64,000 bases of DNA from Tardiphaga robiniae (GCF_001618955.1 NZ_LVYV01000009.1:51326-115325), one strand, 5' to 3'. Numbered from the stretch's first letter, positions 35,929 to 45,017 are shown. Numbers and translations: made by a program. The notes: generated by a model not told the origin, from the letters alone.

Positions 35929-36624
35929 TTAGCCGCGTTTGCCGCTTGCGCTGTCCGCACGGCGATCCATCGGCAACACGATGACCTTGGTGCCGACAGT
36001 GACGCGGGAATACAGATCAGACACGTCCTGATTGGTGAGGCGGATGCAGCCCGACGACACCTGCGTGCCGATGGTCTCCGGCATATTGGTGCCGTGGATG
36101 CGATAGATGGTGCCGCCGAGATACATGGCGCGGGCACCAAGCGGGTTACCGGGGCCGCCGGCCATGTGGCGCGGCAGATAGGGCTGGCGTGCGATCATTT
36201 CAGCGGGCGGGGTCCATGCCGGCCATTCGGCCTTGCGGGTCACGGTTTGTACGCCGGACCAGGTGAAGCCATCGCGGCCGACGCCGATGCCATAGCGGAT
36301 CGCCTGACCGTTGCCGAGCACATAATAGAGATAGGTGTTCGGAGTATCGACGATGATCGTGCCGGTGGCCTCGCGGGTCGGATAGTTGACGATCTGCCGC
36401 CTGAAGCGCGCGGGCTGTTCGATGGCCGGGCGTTCGTCATCCACCTGCGGGGACTGCATATAGGGTGCAGGCTCGCTCTGGACTGGCGGCGCCATGAAGA
36501 ACGGAAACAGCGGCAGCGGCGCTGCGGCTGCCGGGTGGGCAAAGGAGAATGCGCCGGCAAGGAGCGCGCCGATTGCGACGGCAGCACGGCGAATTTTTCG
36601 TTCGAAAGAAGCGAGGGTAATCAT
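35929..36624 (-). CDS. L,D-transpeptidase (YkuD domain), paralogue
   Basis: From the ATG complementary to 36622-36624, with GGAG six bases upstream, the protein has 231 residues and a signal peptide (about 1-34). The YkuD domain (about 75-215) has catalytic H177 (IHGTN) and C193 (SSGCIRL), again 16 residues apart. It closely matches the 5403-6581 protein (VDTPNTYLYYVLGNGQAIRYG, GARAMYLGGTIYRIHGTN), but has a short linker and the standard GCIRL motif. It should form 3-3 cross-links or attach proteins to peptidoglycan in the periplasm. Confidence 0.92.
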   Translation of the reverse strand: MITLASFERKIRRAAVAIGALLAGAFSFAHPAAAAPLPLFPFFMAPPVQSEPAPYMQSPQVDDERPAIEQPARFRRQIVNYPTREATGTIIVDTPNTYLYYVLGNGQAIRYGIGVGRDGFTWSGVQTVTRKAEWPAWTPPAEMIARQPYLPRHMAGGPGNPLGARAMYLGGTIYRIHGTNMPETIGTQVSSGCIRLTNQDVSDLYSRVTVGTKVIVLPMDRRADSASGKRG

Positions 36625-36841
36625 GGGAATCTCCGTTTGAGCGCCTGTGGGTGAGCGCCCGTTCGGCGCCTCGTTGGCAGGAGATGTACCCAGCGGCGGT
36701 TTCAGGAGATTTGCGTCAATTCGGCAAAACGGTTTCGTCGCGGCGGAGAAATGTGTCGTCGCGGCGCGGGCGGACAACATTGTTGCAAAAGGGATGACTG
36801 CCGGCGCGCCGATTTGAATCAAGCGCGCCGGGTTTCGAGCG

Positions 36842-37696
36842 TCACTCGTTAACGGTGGTATCCGGGCGCCAGGTCAGCAGCCGGTTCTCGATCATGGTGA
36901 GGATCCATTCGGCCAGCAGCGCCACGATCGCGATAACGATCATCGCGGCGAACACGCCGTTGGAATCGAACGAGCCCTGCGCCGTGGCGATCAGCAGGCC
37001 CATGCCTTCGCGGGCGCCCAAAAACTCTCCGACGATGGCACCGACCAGCGCGAAGCCGAACGAGACATGCAGGCTGGCGAGAATCCAGGACAGCGCCGAA
37101 GGCAGCACCACCGCGCGGGTCATTTGCCAGTTGCTGGCGCCGAGGATGCGCGCGTTGGCGATCAGGTTCTTGTCGGCCTCGCGTACGCCCTGGAAGGCGT
37201 TGGCGAACACCACGAAGAACACCATCACGACCGCGAGTGCGATCTTCGAGGCCGCGCCGAGGCCGAGGGCGACGATGAAGATCGAGCCGAGGACAACGCG
37301 CGGGATCGAATTCGCGACCTTGATGTAGATCGAGAACACGTCTGACAGGAGCTGGTTACGCCCAAGCGCGATGCCGCACAGGATGCCCATGGCCGAGCCG
37401 ATCAGGAAGCCGGCGCCGGCCTCATAGATTGTCACCCAGATCTGCTTCCATAGCGGTCCGATCGAGGTGCCGTTCTCGGTCCAGTCGATCAGCTTGGTGA
37501 CGATGCCGGATGGCTGGCCGAAGAAGAACGGATCGATCACGCCGAGGCGGACGCCGAATTCCCAGCCGCCGATCAGGAATACGAGAACGGCAAGCCGCAG
37601 CGCCAGCACCAGGCGTTGATGGCGGCGCATGCGCTGGACGGCGGTTTCGATACGGCCGTCGGTGACGAGGGGGGCTGTCACTGTTGTCTCGGTCAT
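36842..37696 (-). CDS. ABC importer permease (SsuC/TauC-type)
   Basis: From the ATG complementary to 37694-37696 the protein has 284 residues with six predicted membrane helices. The cytoplasmic EAA loop near residues 180-205 reads FQGVREADKNLIANARILGA. It is the permease of the sulfonate/nitrate/taurine-type importer whose ATPase and binding-protein genes lie immediately upstream. The ATPase stop is one base away, so the three genes form an operon. The substrate is unknown. Confidence 0.9.
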   Translation of the reverse strand: MTETTVTAPLVTDGRIETAVQRMRRHQRLVLALRLAVLVFLIGGWEFGVRLGVIDPFFFGQPSGIVTKLIDWTENGTSIGPLWKQIWVTIYEAGAGFLIGSAMGILCGIALGRNQLLSDVFSIYIKVANSIPRVVLGSIFIVALGLGAASKIALAVVMVFFVVFANAFQGVREADKNLIANARILGASNWQMTRAVVLPSALSWILASLHVSFGFALVGAIVGEFLGAREGMGLLIATAQGSFDSNGVFAAMIVIAIVALLAEWILTMIENRLLTWRPDTTVNE

Positions 37697-37697
37697 G

Positions 37698-38513
37698 TCA
37701 GTGTCCCCGCGCGTCAGCGCCTCGTGCGCGCAGTACTTCCTCGCGCAGGTCGTCAGAGATCTTGCGCGCAATCGCGATGAAGCGTTCGTCGTAGCGCAGC
37801 GTCGCGACATCGCGCGGACGCGGCAGGTCGATGGTGTGGACGGACTTTACCCGCGCCGGTCGCGTAGTCAGCACGGCGACGCGATCGGCGAGCAGGATCG
37901 CCTCATCGAGATCGTGGGTGACGAACAGTACCGCGGATTTCGCCTGCGCCCACAGCTGCAGCAATTCTTCCTGCATCAGTTCGCGGGTCTGCACGTCAAG
38001 CGCGGAGAACGGCTCGTCCATCAAAAGGACCTGCGGATTGTTGATGAAGGTCTGCGCCAGCGCGACGCGCTTGCGCATGCCGCCAGAGAGCTGATGCGGA
38101 TGATGATGTTCGAAGCCCTTCAGGCCGACGCGAATGATCCAGTCGCGAGCGGTAGCCTCCGCCTTGTCTTTCGCCACGCCGCGAAACAACGGCCCGGCCA
38201 TGACATTGCCGAGCACGTCACGCCACGGAAACACGGCATCCTGCTGGAACACGAAGCCGACGCGCCGATCAACACCGGTCACCGGCGCATCGAACAATGT
38301 GACTTCGCCGCCTTGCGGGCGGGCGAGGCCGGCGATCAGCCCGAGCGTCGTCGACTTGCCGCAACCGGTGGGGCCCACCACGGCCATGAATTCGCCGGGC
38401 GCAATGCTGAGGTCGAAATCCTCCAGCGCGGAGAGAACGTCACCCGAAGGCGTGACGAAGCGGCGCGCGACGTTCTTCAGCGCGACGGCGGAGGGCGATG
38501 CAATTGCTGACAT
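37698..38513 (-). CDS. ABC importer ATP-binding protein
   Basis: From the ATG complementary to 38511-38513 the protein has 271 residues. Walker A is VGPTGCGKST, the signature LSGGMRKRVALAQT, Walker B VLLMDEPFSALD, and the H-loop VTHDLDEA. It energises the permease at 36842. The frame is open for another 1.1 kb upstream, but that part is antisense-frame sequence of the binding-protein gene and is not real. Confidence 0.93.
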   Translation of the reverse strand: MSAIASPSAVALKNVARRFVTPSGDVLSALEDFDLSIAPGEFMAVVGPTGCGKSTTLGLIAGLARPQGGEVTLFDAPVTGVDRRVGFVFQQDAVFPWRDVLGNVMAGPLFRGVAKDKAEATARDWIIRVGLKGFEHHHPHQLSGGMRKRVALAQTFINNPQVLLMDEPFSALDVQTRELMQEELLQLWAQAKSAVLFVTHDLDEAILLADRVAVLTTRPARVKSVHTIDLPRPRDVATLRYDERFIAIARKISDDLREEVLRARGADARGH

Positions 38514-38515
38514 GC

Positions 38516-39526
38516 TCAGTTCGTCGCGTTGGCTTTGACCACGAAATCCGTGGTGTAGGTCTTGGCGAGATCGATGGTCTTGCCCTTGAGGTTGGGCGAG
38601 AAGCTGTTCAGCACACTCAGCACCGACTCCGGTGCGCCAGCCGGCATCATGCCGTCCACGGAGTATTGCGGCTTGCCTTCGCGCAGACCTTGCACATAGA
38701 GATCGAGTTCGCCGGCATAATAGTCCTTCGGCATTTGAGCTGCGATCTCTTCGGGCGAGTGGGTATTCATCCACTTCAGCGTCTTCACGAAGGCATTGAC
38801 GACTTTCTGCGCCGTCTCCTTGTTCGCTTCCATCCAGGCGCGGTCCATATAAAGACACGCGGCCGGATAATCGCCGCCGAGTGCAGCGCGGGTGCTTTCC
38901 GGTGTGCGCAGATCGATGCCGACTTTTGCCGTGCCGTTCTTGACCGCGCGCGCCACCGTCGGCTCGGTGGTCATGCCGGACACGATCTTGCCCTGCTGCA
39001 TGGAAGCCAGGAACGTATCGCCGGCGCCGACCGGCACCAGCGTGTAGTCCTGCATCTTCAGCCCCGCCTTGGCGGCGAGTGCGCGGGTCAGGAAGTCGGT
39101 GGCAGAGCCGAGACCGGTGACGCCGAGCGCCTGGCCCTTCCAGTTGGCGGGATCCTTCAGCTTGTCGGCGTCGGCGGCTTTCACCAGCACGACTTCGCCA
39201 GGTGCGATCGCGAATTGCACCACCGAGGTGATGAATTTGCCCTTGGATTGCAGGTCGATGGTGTGATCGTAGAAGCCGACCACGCCCTGGACTTCGCGGG
39301 CGAGCAAAGCGGTGGCCGCCTGCGAGCCGGAGGTGGAGTTGAATAGCTCGACGTCGAGCCCCTGTTCCTTGAAGAATCCGAGCTGCGCCGCGAGTTTCGC
39401 CGGCAGATAGATCTGCTTGTCGATACCGCCGACCATGATCTTGATCGGGGTTTGCGCCGCAGCAGGGGCTGTAAGTGCAGCGGCGAGTGATACAGCCGCA
39501 ATGGTTGCGGCAAAGAATTTGCGCAT
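38516..39526 (-). CDS. ABC importer substrate-binding protein (NMT1/SsuA-like)
   Basis: The 336-residue protein has a signal peptide (MRKFFAATIAAVSLAAALTAPAAA) and an NMT1/THI5-like binding fold: IYLPAKLAAQLGFFKEQGLDVELF near residues 39-62, GVVGFYDHTIDLQSKGK, GVTGLGSATDF and the closing DLAKTYTTDFV. It captures a small anion or aromatic acid in the periplasm for the importer. AGGAAA precedes the ATG. It is the first gene of the three-gene operon. Confidence 0.92.
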   Translation of the reverse strand: MRKFFAATIAAVSLAAALTAPAAAQTPIKIMVGGIDKQIYLPAKLAAQLGFFKEQGLDVELFNSTSGSQAATALLAREVQGVVGFYDHTIDLQSKGKFITSVVQFAIAPGEVVLVKAADADKLKDPANWKGQALGVTGLGSATDFLTRALAAKAGLKMQDYTLVPVGAGDTFLASMQQGKIVSGMTTEPTVARAVKNGTAKVGIDLRTPESTRAALGGDYPAACLYMDRAWMEANKETAQKVVNAFVKTLKWMNTHSPEEIAAQMPKDYYAGELDLYVQGLREGKPQYSVDGMMPAGAPESVLSVLNSFSPNLKGKTIDLAKTYTTDFVVKANATN

Positions 39527-39672
39527 AGGCGTTTCCTGACTTCTGAATTCGGCGCCGGTCTGCTGCGCGGGCGGTCGTCCCGGTCCACGCGCAAGCGCCC
39601 GTAACGGGGGGCATCAGGCCCCGGCCTGCGTCAAACTGTCAATCGGCTATTGGCAGGTCACGACAGCAAAAA

Positions 39673-39696
39673 GCGCCCGCTCCGGGGAGCGGGCGC
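39673..39696 (-). terminator. Rho-independent terminator after the 27-aa gene
   Basis: GCGCCCGCTCC and GGAGCGGGCGC form a perfect 11-bp stem with a 2-nt gap. On the minus strand it is followed by TTTTTGC. It lies 33 bp beyond the stop of the small membrane-protein gene, closing a complete transcription unit. Confidence 0.85.
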
Positions 39697-39728
39697 CATA
39701 GGTGAGAAAGCTTCATGAGATTAGGGCT

Positions 39729-39812
39729 CTACAGCACGCCCAATACGATAGCGCCAACGAAGGCGATTGCCGCATAGGCGGCCACAACGCTCAGTTGACC
39801 GAACATAGTCAT
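39729..39812 (-). CDS. 27-residue single-pass membrane peptide
   Basis: The 28-codon frame starts at the ATG complementary to 39810-39812, six bases after GGGAGGG. A second ATG follows two codons later. The product is almost entirely hydrophobic (MTMFGQLSVVAAYAAIAF, then VGAIVLGVL), consistent with one transmembrane helix with small residues. An EcfG-type promoter lies 34-58 bp upstream and a strong terminator 33 bp downstream, so the gene is a complete stress-regulated unit. Function is unknown. Confidence 0.72.
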   Translation of the reverse strand: MTMFGQLSVVAAYAAIAFVGAIVLGVL

Positions 39813-39845
39813 GGGAACCCTCCCTTTGACGTTGTCGCGCTGAGT

Positions 39846-39870
39846 AACGCGAAAGCTGGCGGTCCGTTCC
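39846..39870 (-). promoter_or_regulatory. EcfG-type general-stress promoter of the 27-aa gene
   Basis: On the minus strand GGAAC (39870-39866), 16 bases, CGTT (39849-39846) is a perfect match to GGAAC-N16-17-CGTT. The predicted start site would leave a leader of about 28 bases before the ATG at 39812. Confidence 0.75.
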
Positions 39871-39994
39871 CGCAGAAAAGAGAAGGAAGCCGGCCAATTG
39901 CTGCTGTAGCGGCATGAGCGTCGGCAACATGGTAAATCAAACGTGAATTCAATGCGTTGAAGAGTCTTTAAAACATTTCGACCACCTTGCGCGA

Positions 39995-41242
39995 ATGACG
40001 CGCAGAGTTCGTTTGTATCTCGTCGGCTCCGTCGTCCTTGTTTCGCTTGCGGGTTGCGGACGCGGTCTGTTTCAGACCCAGGAACGTGAACCATGGCGTG
40101 CCGAGGCAGAAGTCGCATGTCTCAAATCCGGCACGGTGAAAGAGGGCGCTGATCTCGTTCGGATCAACCCGATTTCCGGGCCCGGTGTCTGCGGCGCAGA
40201 ATTTCCCTTGAAGGTGGCGGCGCTCGGCGAGGCCAGCAGTAGCTACGGCTTTGCCGATGAAACCCTGCGACCGCCGGGCGGCATCAGCGGTGCAAGCCAA
40301 CCGCGTTGGCCAGTGCAGCAGCAGCCACAGACCATGGCGCGTCCCGCGAACAGCTATCCAAGCTCCTATCCGCAAGCTGCCGCGCCGCAGCAGCCATCCT
40401 ATGGCGGTTCGTCCTATGGCGGCGCTGCCAATAACGGGCCGATCTCGCTAAATGCGCCGGGCGTGCCGCCGGACAATGAAGACGAAATCGAACTGCCGCC
40501 GGAAGGTTCGCCGCAAACAATGTCGTCGCCGCAGCCGCAGCCGCGCGCGCCTTACGGCCGTTACAGTTCTGGTGTGCAGCAGAGTCAGCCGCCGCAGGAT
40601 TATGCCCCGCAGCGTCTTGGACCGGGACAGGGCAATGTCACGGGCTCGGTTGGCCCCGTCGTCGTGAAGCCGACGGCGACGCTGGCCTGTCCCATCGTCT
40701 CGGCACTCGACAAGTGGCTCGCGGAGTCCGTGCAGCCGGCGGCGATGCGCTGGTTCGGCGTCCGCGTCGCCGAGATCAAGCAGATCTCCGCTTATTCCTG
40801 CCGCGGCATGAACGGCAACTCGCGCGCGCACATCTCCGAACATGCGTTCGGCAATGCGCTCGATATCTCCGCCTTCGTCCTCGCCGATGGTCGCAGTGTC
40901 TCGGTGAAGGCAGGCTGGAAGGGGATGCCGGAAGAGCAGGGCTTCCTGCGCGACATTCAGGGCGGTGCGTGCCAGGTCTTCAACACCGTGCTGGCGCCGG
41001 GCTCCAACGTCTATCACTACGATCACATTCATGTGGATCTGATGCGCCGGCCGAAGCGCCCGGTGATCTGCCAGCCGGCGGCCGTGTCGGGCGAGGAGAT
41101 TGCCGCGCGCGCGCAAAGCCGCAATCCCTATGCCAGCCGCAACAACAATGACTACGGCGGCGTGACCGGCTCGATCGGGCGCACGGCCAAGAAGTCGACG
41201 CGCAAGTCGCCCGATGACGAGGACTTCTACGAAAACGAATAG
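39995..41242 (+). CDS. Extensin-like C-terminal domain lipoprotein
   Basis: The 415-residue protein has a lipoprotein signal (VVLVSLAGC, lipobox Cys near residue 21). A low-complexity Pro/Gln/Ser/Tyr region (about 90-215) follows, then the extensin-like C-terminal domain (about 225-355). That domain has the metal-type motif SEHAFGNALDIS (H...D) and YHYDHIHVDL, as in D-Ala-D-Ala metallopeptidase folds. A periplasmic or outer-membrane peptidoglycan-related role is inferred. The tail is basic and acidic, low complexity. Confidence 0.88.
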   Translation: MTRRVRLYLVGSVVLVSLAGCGRGLFQTQEREPWRAEAEVACLKSGTVKEGADLVRINPISGPGVCGAEFPLKVAALGEASSSYGFADETLRPPGGISGASQPRWPVQQQPQTMARPANSYPSSYPQAAAPQQPSYGGSSYGGAANNGPISLNAPGVPPDNEDEIELPPEGSPQTMSSPQPQPRAPYGRYSSGVQQSQPPQDYAPQRLGPGQGNVTGSVGPVVVKPTATLACPIVSALDKWLAESVQPAAMRWFGVRVAEIKQISAYSCRGMNGNSRAHISEHAFGNALDISAFVLADGRSVSVKAGWKGMPEEQGFLRDIQGGACQVFNTVLAPGSNVYHYDHIHVDLMRRPKRPVICQPAAVSGEEIAARAQSRNPYASRNNNDYGGVTGSIGRTAKKSTRKSPDDEDFYENE

Positions 41243-41251
41243 ACGAGCGCG

Positions 41252-41884
41252 TCAGATGCGGTAGGCCGCAAGGAACATCCGCACGGCGCTGTCGACGACC
41301 TTGTCGATCTCCGCGCGCGTCGGTGTCGGCTTGGCCTGGAAGATGAAGGGCTGAAACAGCGTCGCCTGGCAGGACATCATGAATTGCGCGGCGGCCAGTT
41401 CGGTATCCTTGATTTCCAGTTCCTTCGCAGCGACGCGGGCATCGAGATAGGTCGCGACCTGCCGGATCGCGTGTGCCAACACCGCTTCATAAAAGCGTTT
41501 GCCGACATCGGGCATGCGCTCCGCGATCGCCATCACGGTACGGATCGCCGAGCCGCCGCCGGGCCGACACAGCAACTGGATATAGGCGCGGCCGAATTCG
41601 CCGAGCGTGGTCACCGCATCGCGTTCCGGATCGAGATTGAAGACGGCCTTGCCCTGTTCGAGCTTCTCCTGCTCGACGATCGACTCGAACAGCGCGCTCT
41701 TGTCGGTGAAATAGACATAAAGCGTGCCCTTGGAGACGCCGGCGGCACGCGCGATCTCGCCCATGCTGGCGCCGTCGAAGCCCAGATCCAGGAAGACTTT
41801 TCGCGCGCCGTCGAGAATTTGGCGGCGCTTGGCGCTGTCTTCCTCGCCGACGGGCGAGAGGGGGGCAGGGTGGGAGGCAACCAT
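41252..41884 (-). CDS. TetR/AcrR-family repressor
   Basis: The 210-residue protein has an N-terminal HTH (about 18-64: RRQILDGARKVFLDLGFDGA, then SMGEIARAAGVSKGTLYVYF) and a helical ligand domain. It is divergent from the HlyD/MFS efflux genes. A 21-bp palindrome at 41974-41994 in the shared region is its likely operator. It would repress the pump until a substrate drug or metabolite binds (inference from arrangement). Confidence 0.92.
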   Translation of the reverse strand: MVASHPAPLSPVGEEDSAKRRQILDGARKVFLDLGFDGASMGEIARAAGVSKGTLYVYFTDKSALFESIVEQEKLEQGKAVFNLDPERDAVTTLGEFGRAYIQLLCRPGGGSAIRTVMAIAERMPDVGKRFYEAVLAHAIRQVATYLDARVAAKELEIKDTELAAAQFMMSCQATLFQPFIFQAKPTPTRAEIDKVVDSAVRMFLAAYRI

Positions 41885-41973
41885 TCGTTCAGCCTGTTCG
41901 ATGAATCAGCGGGATATCGCCCGCGATGAAACCGGAATAACGCGAAATCGTGATGAACTGGCCAAACTCTATC

Positions 41974-41994
41974 TTGACCGAACCGTTCGGTCAA
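41974..41994. promoter_or_regulatory. TetR-type operator within the efflux promoter
   Basis: A 10-bp arm TTGACCGAAC around one central base is mirrored exactly (41974-41983 with 41985-41994). The left end supplies a -35 TTGACC. A 17-bp spacer then leads to TACATA (41997-42002) as a possible -10, so a bound repressor would block the promoter of the HlyD/MFS genes. Confidence 0.82.
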
Positions 41995-42068
41995 TTTACA
42001 TATTGCCGCAGCAAGCGGGACCCGGCATGTCCGGTGGTGTCCGCATTCTCACGTTTGAGGAGGCCGGA

Positions 42069-43301
42069 ATGGCCGGACCACGCGACCAGGCTGCCCGTAT
42101 CATTCGCCCCGAAGGCGAGGCTGACAGCGCGCCGGTGCGCGTCGTGTCGCCCGCAGCGGATGAACCCGCAGCCCGCGGTCCTGCGGATGCGCCCGCACCT
42201 GAACAACCCGCCACAGCAGCACCGGCCGCGACCGCGCAGACCGCTGCTCCAAAATCCGGCAAGAAGAAAAAAGTGCTGCTCGGTGTCGGCGCGCTGCTCG
42301 CCGTCGCAGGCGTCTATTATGGCGTGAACTATTATCTGGTCGGCCGCTTCATCGTGTCGACCGACGACGCCTATGTCCGCGCCAGCAACACCACGCTGGG
42401 TGCGCGCGTCTCGGGCCACATCGCGCAGATCCTCCCGGGCGACAACGTCGCGGTGAAGGCCGGCGAGGTGATCTTCAGGATCGATGACGGCGACTATCGC
42501 ATCGCCGTCGATGCCGCCAAGCGCAAGATCGACACCCAGAAGGCCACCATCGAGCGGATAGGCCGTCAGGTCGGCGCGCAGGAAAGCGCCGTCGAACAGG
42601 CGCAGGCCCAGCTCGCATCCGCCGATGCGGCTGCCAATCGTGCGTCGCTTGAATTCGATCGTCAGGAAACGCTGAGCAAGCAGGGTTTTGCCTCACGCTC
42701 GGTCTATGAGACCTCGCAGTCGAACCGTGATCAGACATCCGCTTCGGTGAAGGCTGCGAAAGCCTCCGTCGATGCAGCCAAGAGCAGCGTCGAAGTGACG
42801 AAGGCGCAGCAGAACGAAGCGCGTGCGCAGCTCGCCGAATTGCAGAGCGCGCTGGACAAGGCCGTGCGTGATCTCGACTTCACGGCCGTGAAGTCGCCGG
42901 TGGATGGCATCTTCTCCAACCGCCTCATCTCGACCGGTGATTTCGTTTCGATGGGGCAGCGCCTCGGCAATGTCGTACCGCTCAACGACGTCTATATCGA
43001 TGCCAACTTCAAGGAGACGCAGCTGCGCCGCCTGAAGCCGGGCCAACCGGTCTCGATCGAGCTCGACGCTGACTCCAGCCGCGCCATCGAAGGCACGGTG
43101 GAGAGCCTCGCGCCGGCCGCGGGCTCGGTGTTCACGCTGCTGCCGCCGGATAATGCGACCGGCAACTTTACCAAGATCGTGCAGCGCGTGCCTGTGCGCC
43201 TCAGGGTGCCGGCTGACGTCGCCAGGGAAAACCTGCTGCGCGCCGGCATGTCGGTCTATGTCCGCGTCAACACCAAGCCGGGTGCCGAACCCGCGCGCTA
43301 A
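42069..43301 (+). CDS. HlyD/EmrA-type membrane fusion protein
   Basis: ATG 42069 follows GAGGAGG with 5 bases of spacing; an in-frame ATG at 42027 lacks a site. The 410-residue protein has a Pro/Ala-rich cytoplasmic head, a membrane helix (about 68-88, KKVLLGVGALLAVAGVYYGV), a first barrel/lipoyl half (TDDAYVRASNTTLGARVSGH), a long coiled-coil hairpin (about 145-275), and the second lipoyl half (FTAVKSPVDGIFSNRLI). It bridges the MFS pump to the outer membrane. The MFS gene follows after 14 bp. Confidence 0.93.
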   Translation: MAGPRDQAARIIRPEGEADSAPVRVVSPAADEPAARGPADAPAPEQPATAAPAATAQTAAPKSGKKKKVLLGVGALLAVAGVYYGVNYYLVGRFIVSTDDAYVRASNTTLGARVSGHIAQILPGDNVAVKAGEVIFRIDDGDYRIAVDAAKRKIDTQKATIERIGRQVGAQESAVEQAQAQLASADAAANRASLEFDRQETLSKQGFASRSVYETSQSNRDQTSASVKAAKASVDAAKSSVEVTKAQQNEARAQLAELQSALDKAVRDLDFTAVKSPVDGIFSNRLISTGDFVSMGQRLGNVVPLNDVYIDANFKETQLRRLKPGQPVSIELDADSSRAIEGTVESLAPAAGSVFTLLPPDNATGNFTKIVQRVPVRLRVPADVARENLLRAGMSVYVRVNTKPGAEPAR

Positions 43302-43315
43302 GTCAGGACAAGCAG

Positions 43316-44899
43316 ATGTCCACGACCACCACCGTGTCAGGCGCACCGCCGGCCGCTCCGGCCGCGGACTATGTCGCGCCGAAACGCCTGATCGCGTTTC
43401 TGATCATGGTGTTCGGCATGTTCATGTCGATTCTGGACATCCAGATCGTCTCGGCCTCGCTGTCTGAAATCCAGGCCGGATTGTCCGCGTCGTCCAGCGA
43501 AGTCTCCTGGGTGCAGACCGCCTATCTGATCGCGGAAGTGATCGCGATTCCGCTGTCCGGCTTTTTGTCGCGCGCACTCGGCACGCGGCTGTTGTTTGCG
43601 ATCTCCGCCGCCGGATTCACCTTCGCCAGCCTGATGTGCGGCTTCACCTCGTCGATCGAGCAGATGATCCTGTGGCGCGCGATCCAGGGCTTCCTTGGCG
43701 CCGGCATGATCCCCACCGTGTTCGCCTCAGCCTATACGGTGTTTCCGCGCTCCAAATTCCACATCGTCGGCCCGATCATCGGCCTCGTGGCGACGCTGGC
43801 GCCGACCATCGGACCCACGGTGGGCGGCTACATCACCGATGCGCTGTCCTGGCACTGGCTGTTCTTCATCAACGTGGTGCCCGGCATCGGCATCACCATC
43901 GGCGTGCTCGCCCTGGTGGATTTCGACGAGCCGCATTTCGAGCTGCTCGATCATTTCGACTGGTGGGGCCTCGGCTTCATGGCGGGTTTCCTCGGTTCGC
44001 TGGAATATGTGCTGGAAGAGGGGCCGCGTAACGATTGGTTCCAGGACACGTCGATTGCGATCTTCGCGGTCATCTGCTTGCTGTCGGCCATCGCATTTTT
44101 CTGGCGCGTGCTGACGGCACGGGAGCCCATCGTCGACATCCGCGCCTTCACGGATCGCAATTTCGCGCTGGGCTGTCTGTTCTCGTTCTGCGTCGGCATC
44201 GGGCTCTACGGCCTGACCTATCTCTATCCGCGTTATCTCGCGGAGATCCGCGGCTACAGCGCGCTGATGATCGGCGAGACCATGTTCGTCTCGGGCGTGG
44301 CGATGTTCCTGACGGCGCCGCTGGTGGCGCGCCTGATGCAGAAGATCGACATGCGCTATCTCATCATGTTCGGCCTGATTCTGTTCGCCACAGGCACCTG
44401 GCAGATGACATGGGTGACGCGCGATTTCGATTTCTACGAACTGCTCGTGCCGCAAATCCTGCGCGGCATCGGCATGATGATGGCCATGGTGCCGATCAAC
44501 AACATTGCGCTCGGCACGCTGGCGCCGCAGATGCTGAAGAACGCCTCCGGCCTGTTCAACCTGACGCGCAATCTTGGCGGCGCACTCGGCCTCGCGCTGA
44601 TCAACACCGTGCTCGATCACCGCACCGACTTCCACATCACGCGGCTGCACGACAAGGTCACCTGGGGCAATGCGCAGGCGGTCGAGATGCTCAACATGTT
44701 CACCCAGAAGTTCCAGGGCATGGGCGACGCCTCGCGGATGGCTATGAAGCAGCTGTCGCAGATCGTGCATCGTCAGGCCGTGGTGATGAGCTTTGGCGAC
44801 GCGTTCTTCGCGCTGTCGGTGTTCTATGTCGGTCTCAGCCTCATGGTGATGCTGCTGAACAAGCCCAGCAATCCCGCCAATGCGGGCGGCGGGCACTAA
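43316..44899 (+). CDS. MFS drug efflux transporter, DHA2/EmrB family
   Basis: The 527-residue protein has about 14 membrane helices. The DHA2 family markers are LDIQIVSASLSEIQAGL near the first helix, WVQTAYLIAEVIAIPLSGFL, and motif C-like GPTVGGYITDALSWHWLFFINV. Together with the HlyD protein it forms an EmrAB-type proton-driven exporter across both membranes. It is cotranscribed with the HlyD gene under the TetR-type regulator. Confidence 0.94.
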   Translation: MSTTTTVSGAPPAAPAADYVAPKRLIAFLIMVFGMFMSILDIQIVSASLSEIQAGLSASSSEVSWVQTAYLIAEVIAIPLSGFLSRALGTRLLFAISAAGFTFASLMCGFTSSIEQMILWRAIQGFLGAGMIPTVFASAYTVFPRSKFHIVGPIIGLVATLAPTIGPTVGGYITDALSWHWLFFINVVPGIGITIGVLALVDFDEPHFELLDHFDWWGLGFMAGFLGSLEYVLEEGPRNDWFQDTSIAIFAVICLLSAIAFFWRVLTAREPIVDIRAFTDRNFALGCLFSFCVGIGLYGLTYLYPRYLAEIRGYSALMIGETMFVSGVAMFLTAPLVARLMQKIDMRYLIMFGLILFATGTWQMTWVTRDFDFYELLVPQILRGIGMMMAMVPINNIALGTLAPQMLKNASGLFNLTRNLGGALGLALINTVLDHRTDFHITRLHDKVTWGNAQAVEMLNMFTQKFQGMGDASRMAMKQLSQIVHRQAVVMSFGDAFFALSVFYVGLSLMVMLLNKPSNPANAGGGH

Positions 44900-44951
44900 G
44901 CGCGGCTGGAGCGGTTCTATCGCCAATCAGCGATTGAAGCCGGCCATCATG

Positions 44952-44980
44952 TTGCCAAAAGTCGGCGGCACATCTATAAA
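44952..44980 (+). promoter_or_regulatory. Sigma70 promoter upstream of a 23-aa reading frame and the ABC exporter gene
   Basis: TTGCCA (44952-44957), exactly 17 bases, TATAAA (44975-44980) is a near-consensus promoter in the 339-bp gap 44900-45238. A start near 44987 would lie 30 bp before a small reading frame with a strong ribosome-binding site and 250 bp before the ABC exporter gene. Confidence 0.65.
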
Positions 44981-45017
44981 ACTACCTTCCATTGCTCGAA
45001 CCCGAGGGAGAGTCTGC

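Noticed and set aside
37698..39614. Apparent 638-residue fusion including the ABC ATPase
   Set aside because: The N-terminal 367 residues are an off-frame reading of the substrate-binding gene; the ATPase has its own ATG at 38513.
43727..44926. 399-residue open frame opposite the MFS transporter gene
   Set aside because: Antisense shadow rich in His, Gln, Arg and Asp; no motif.
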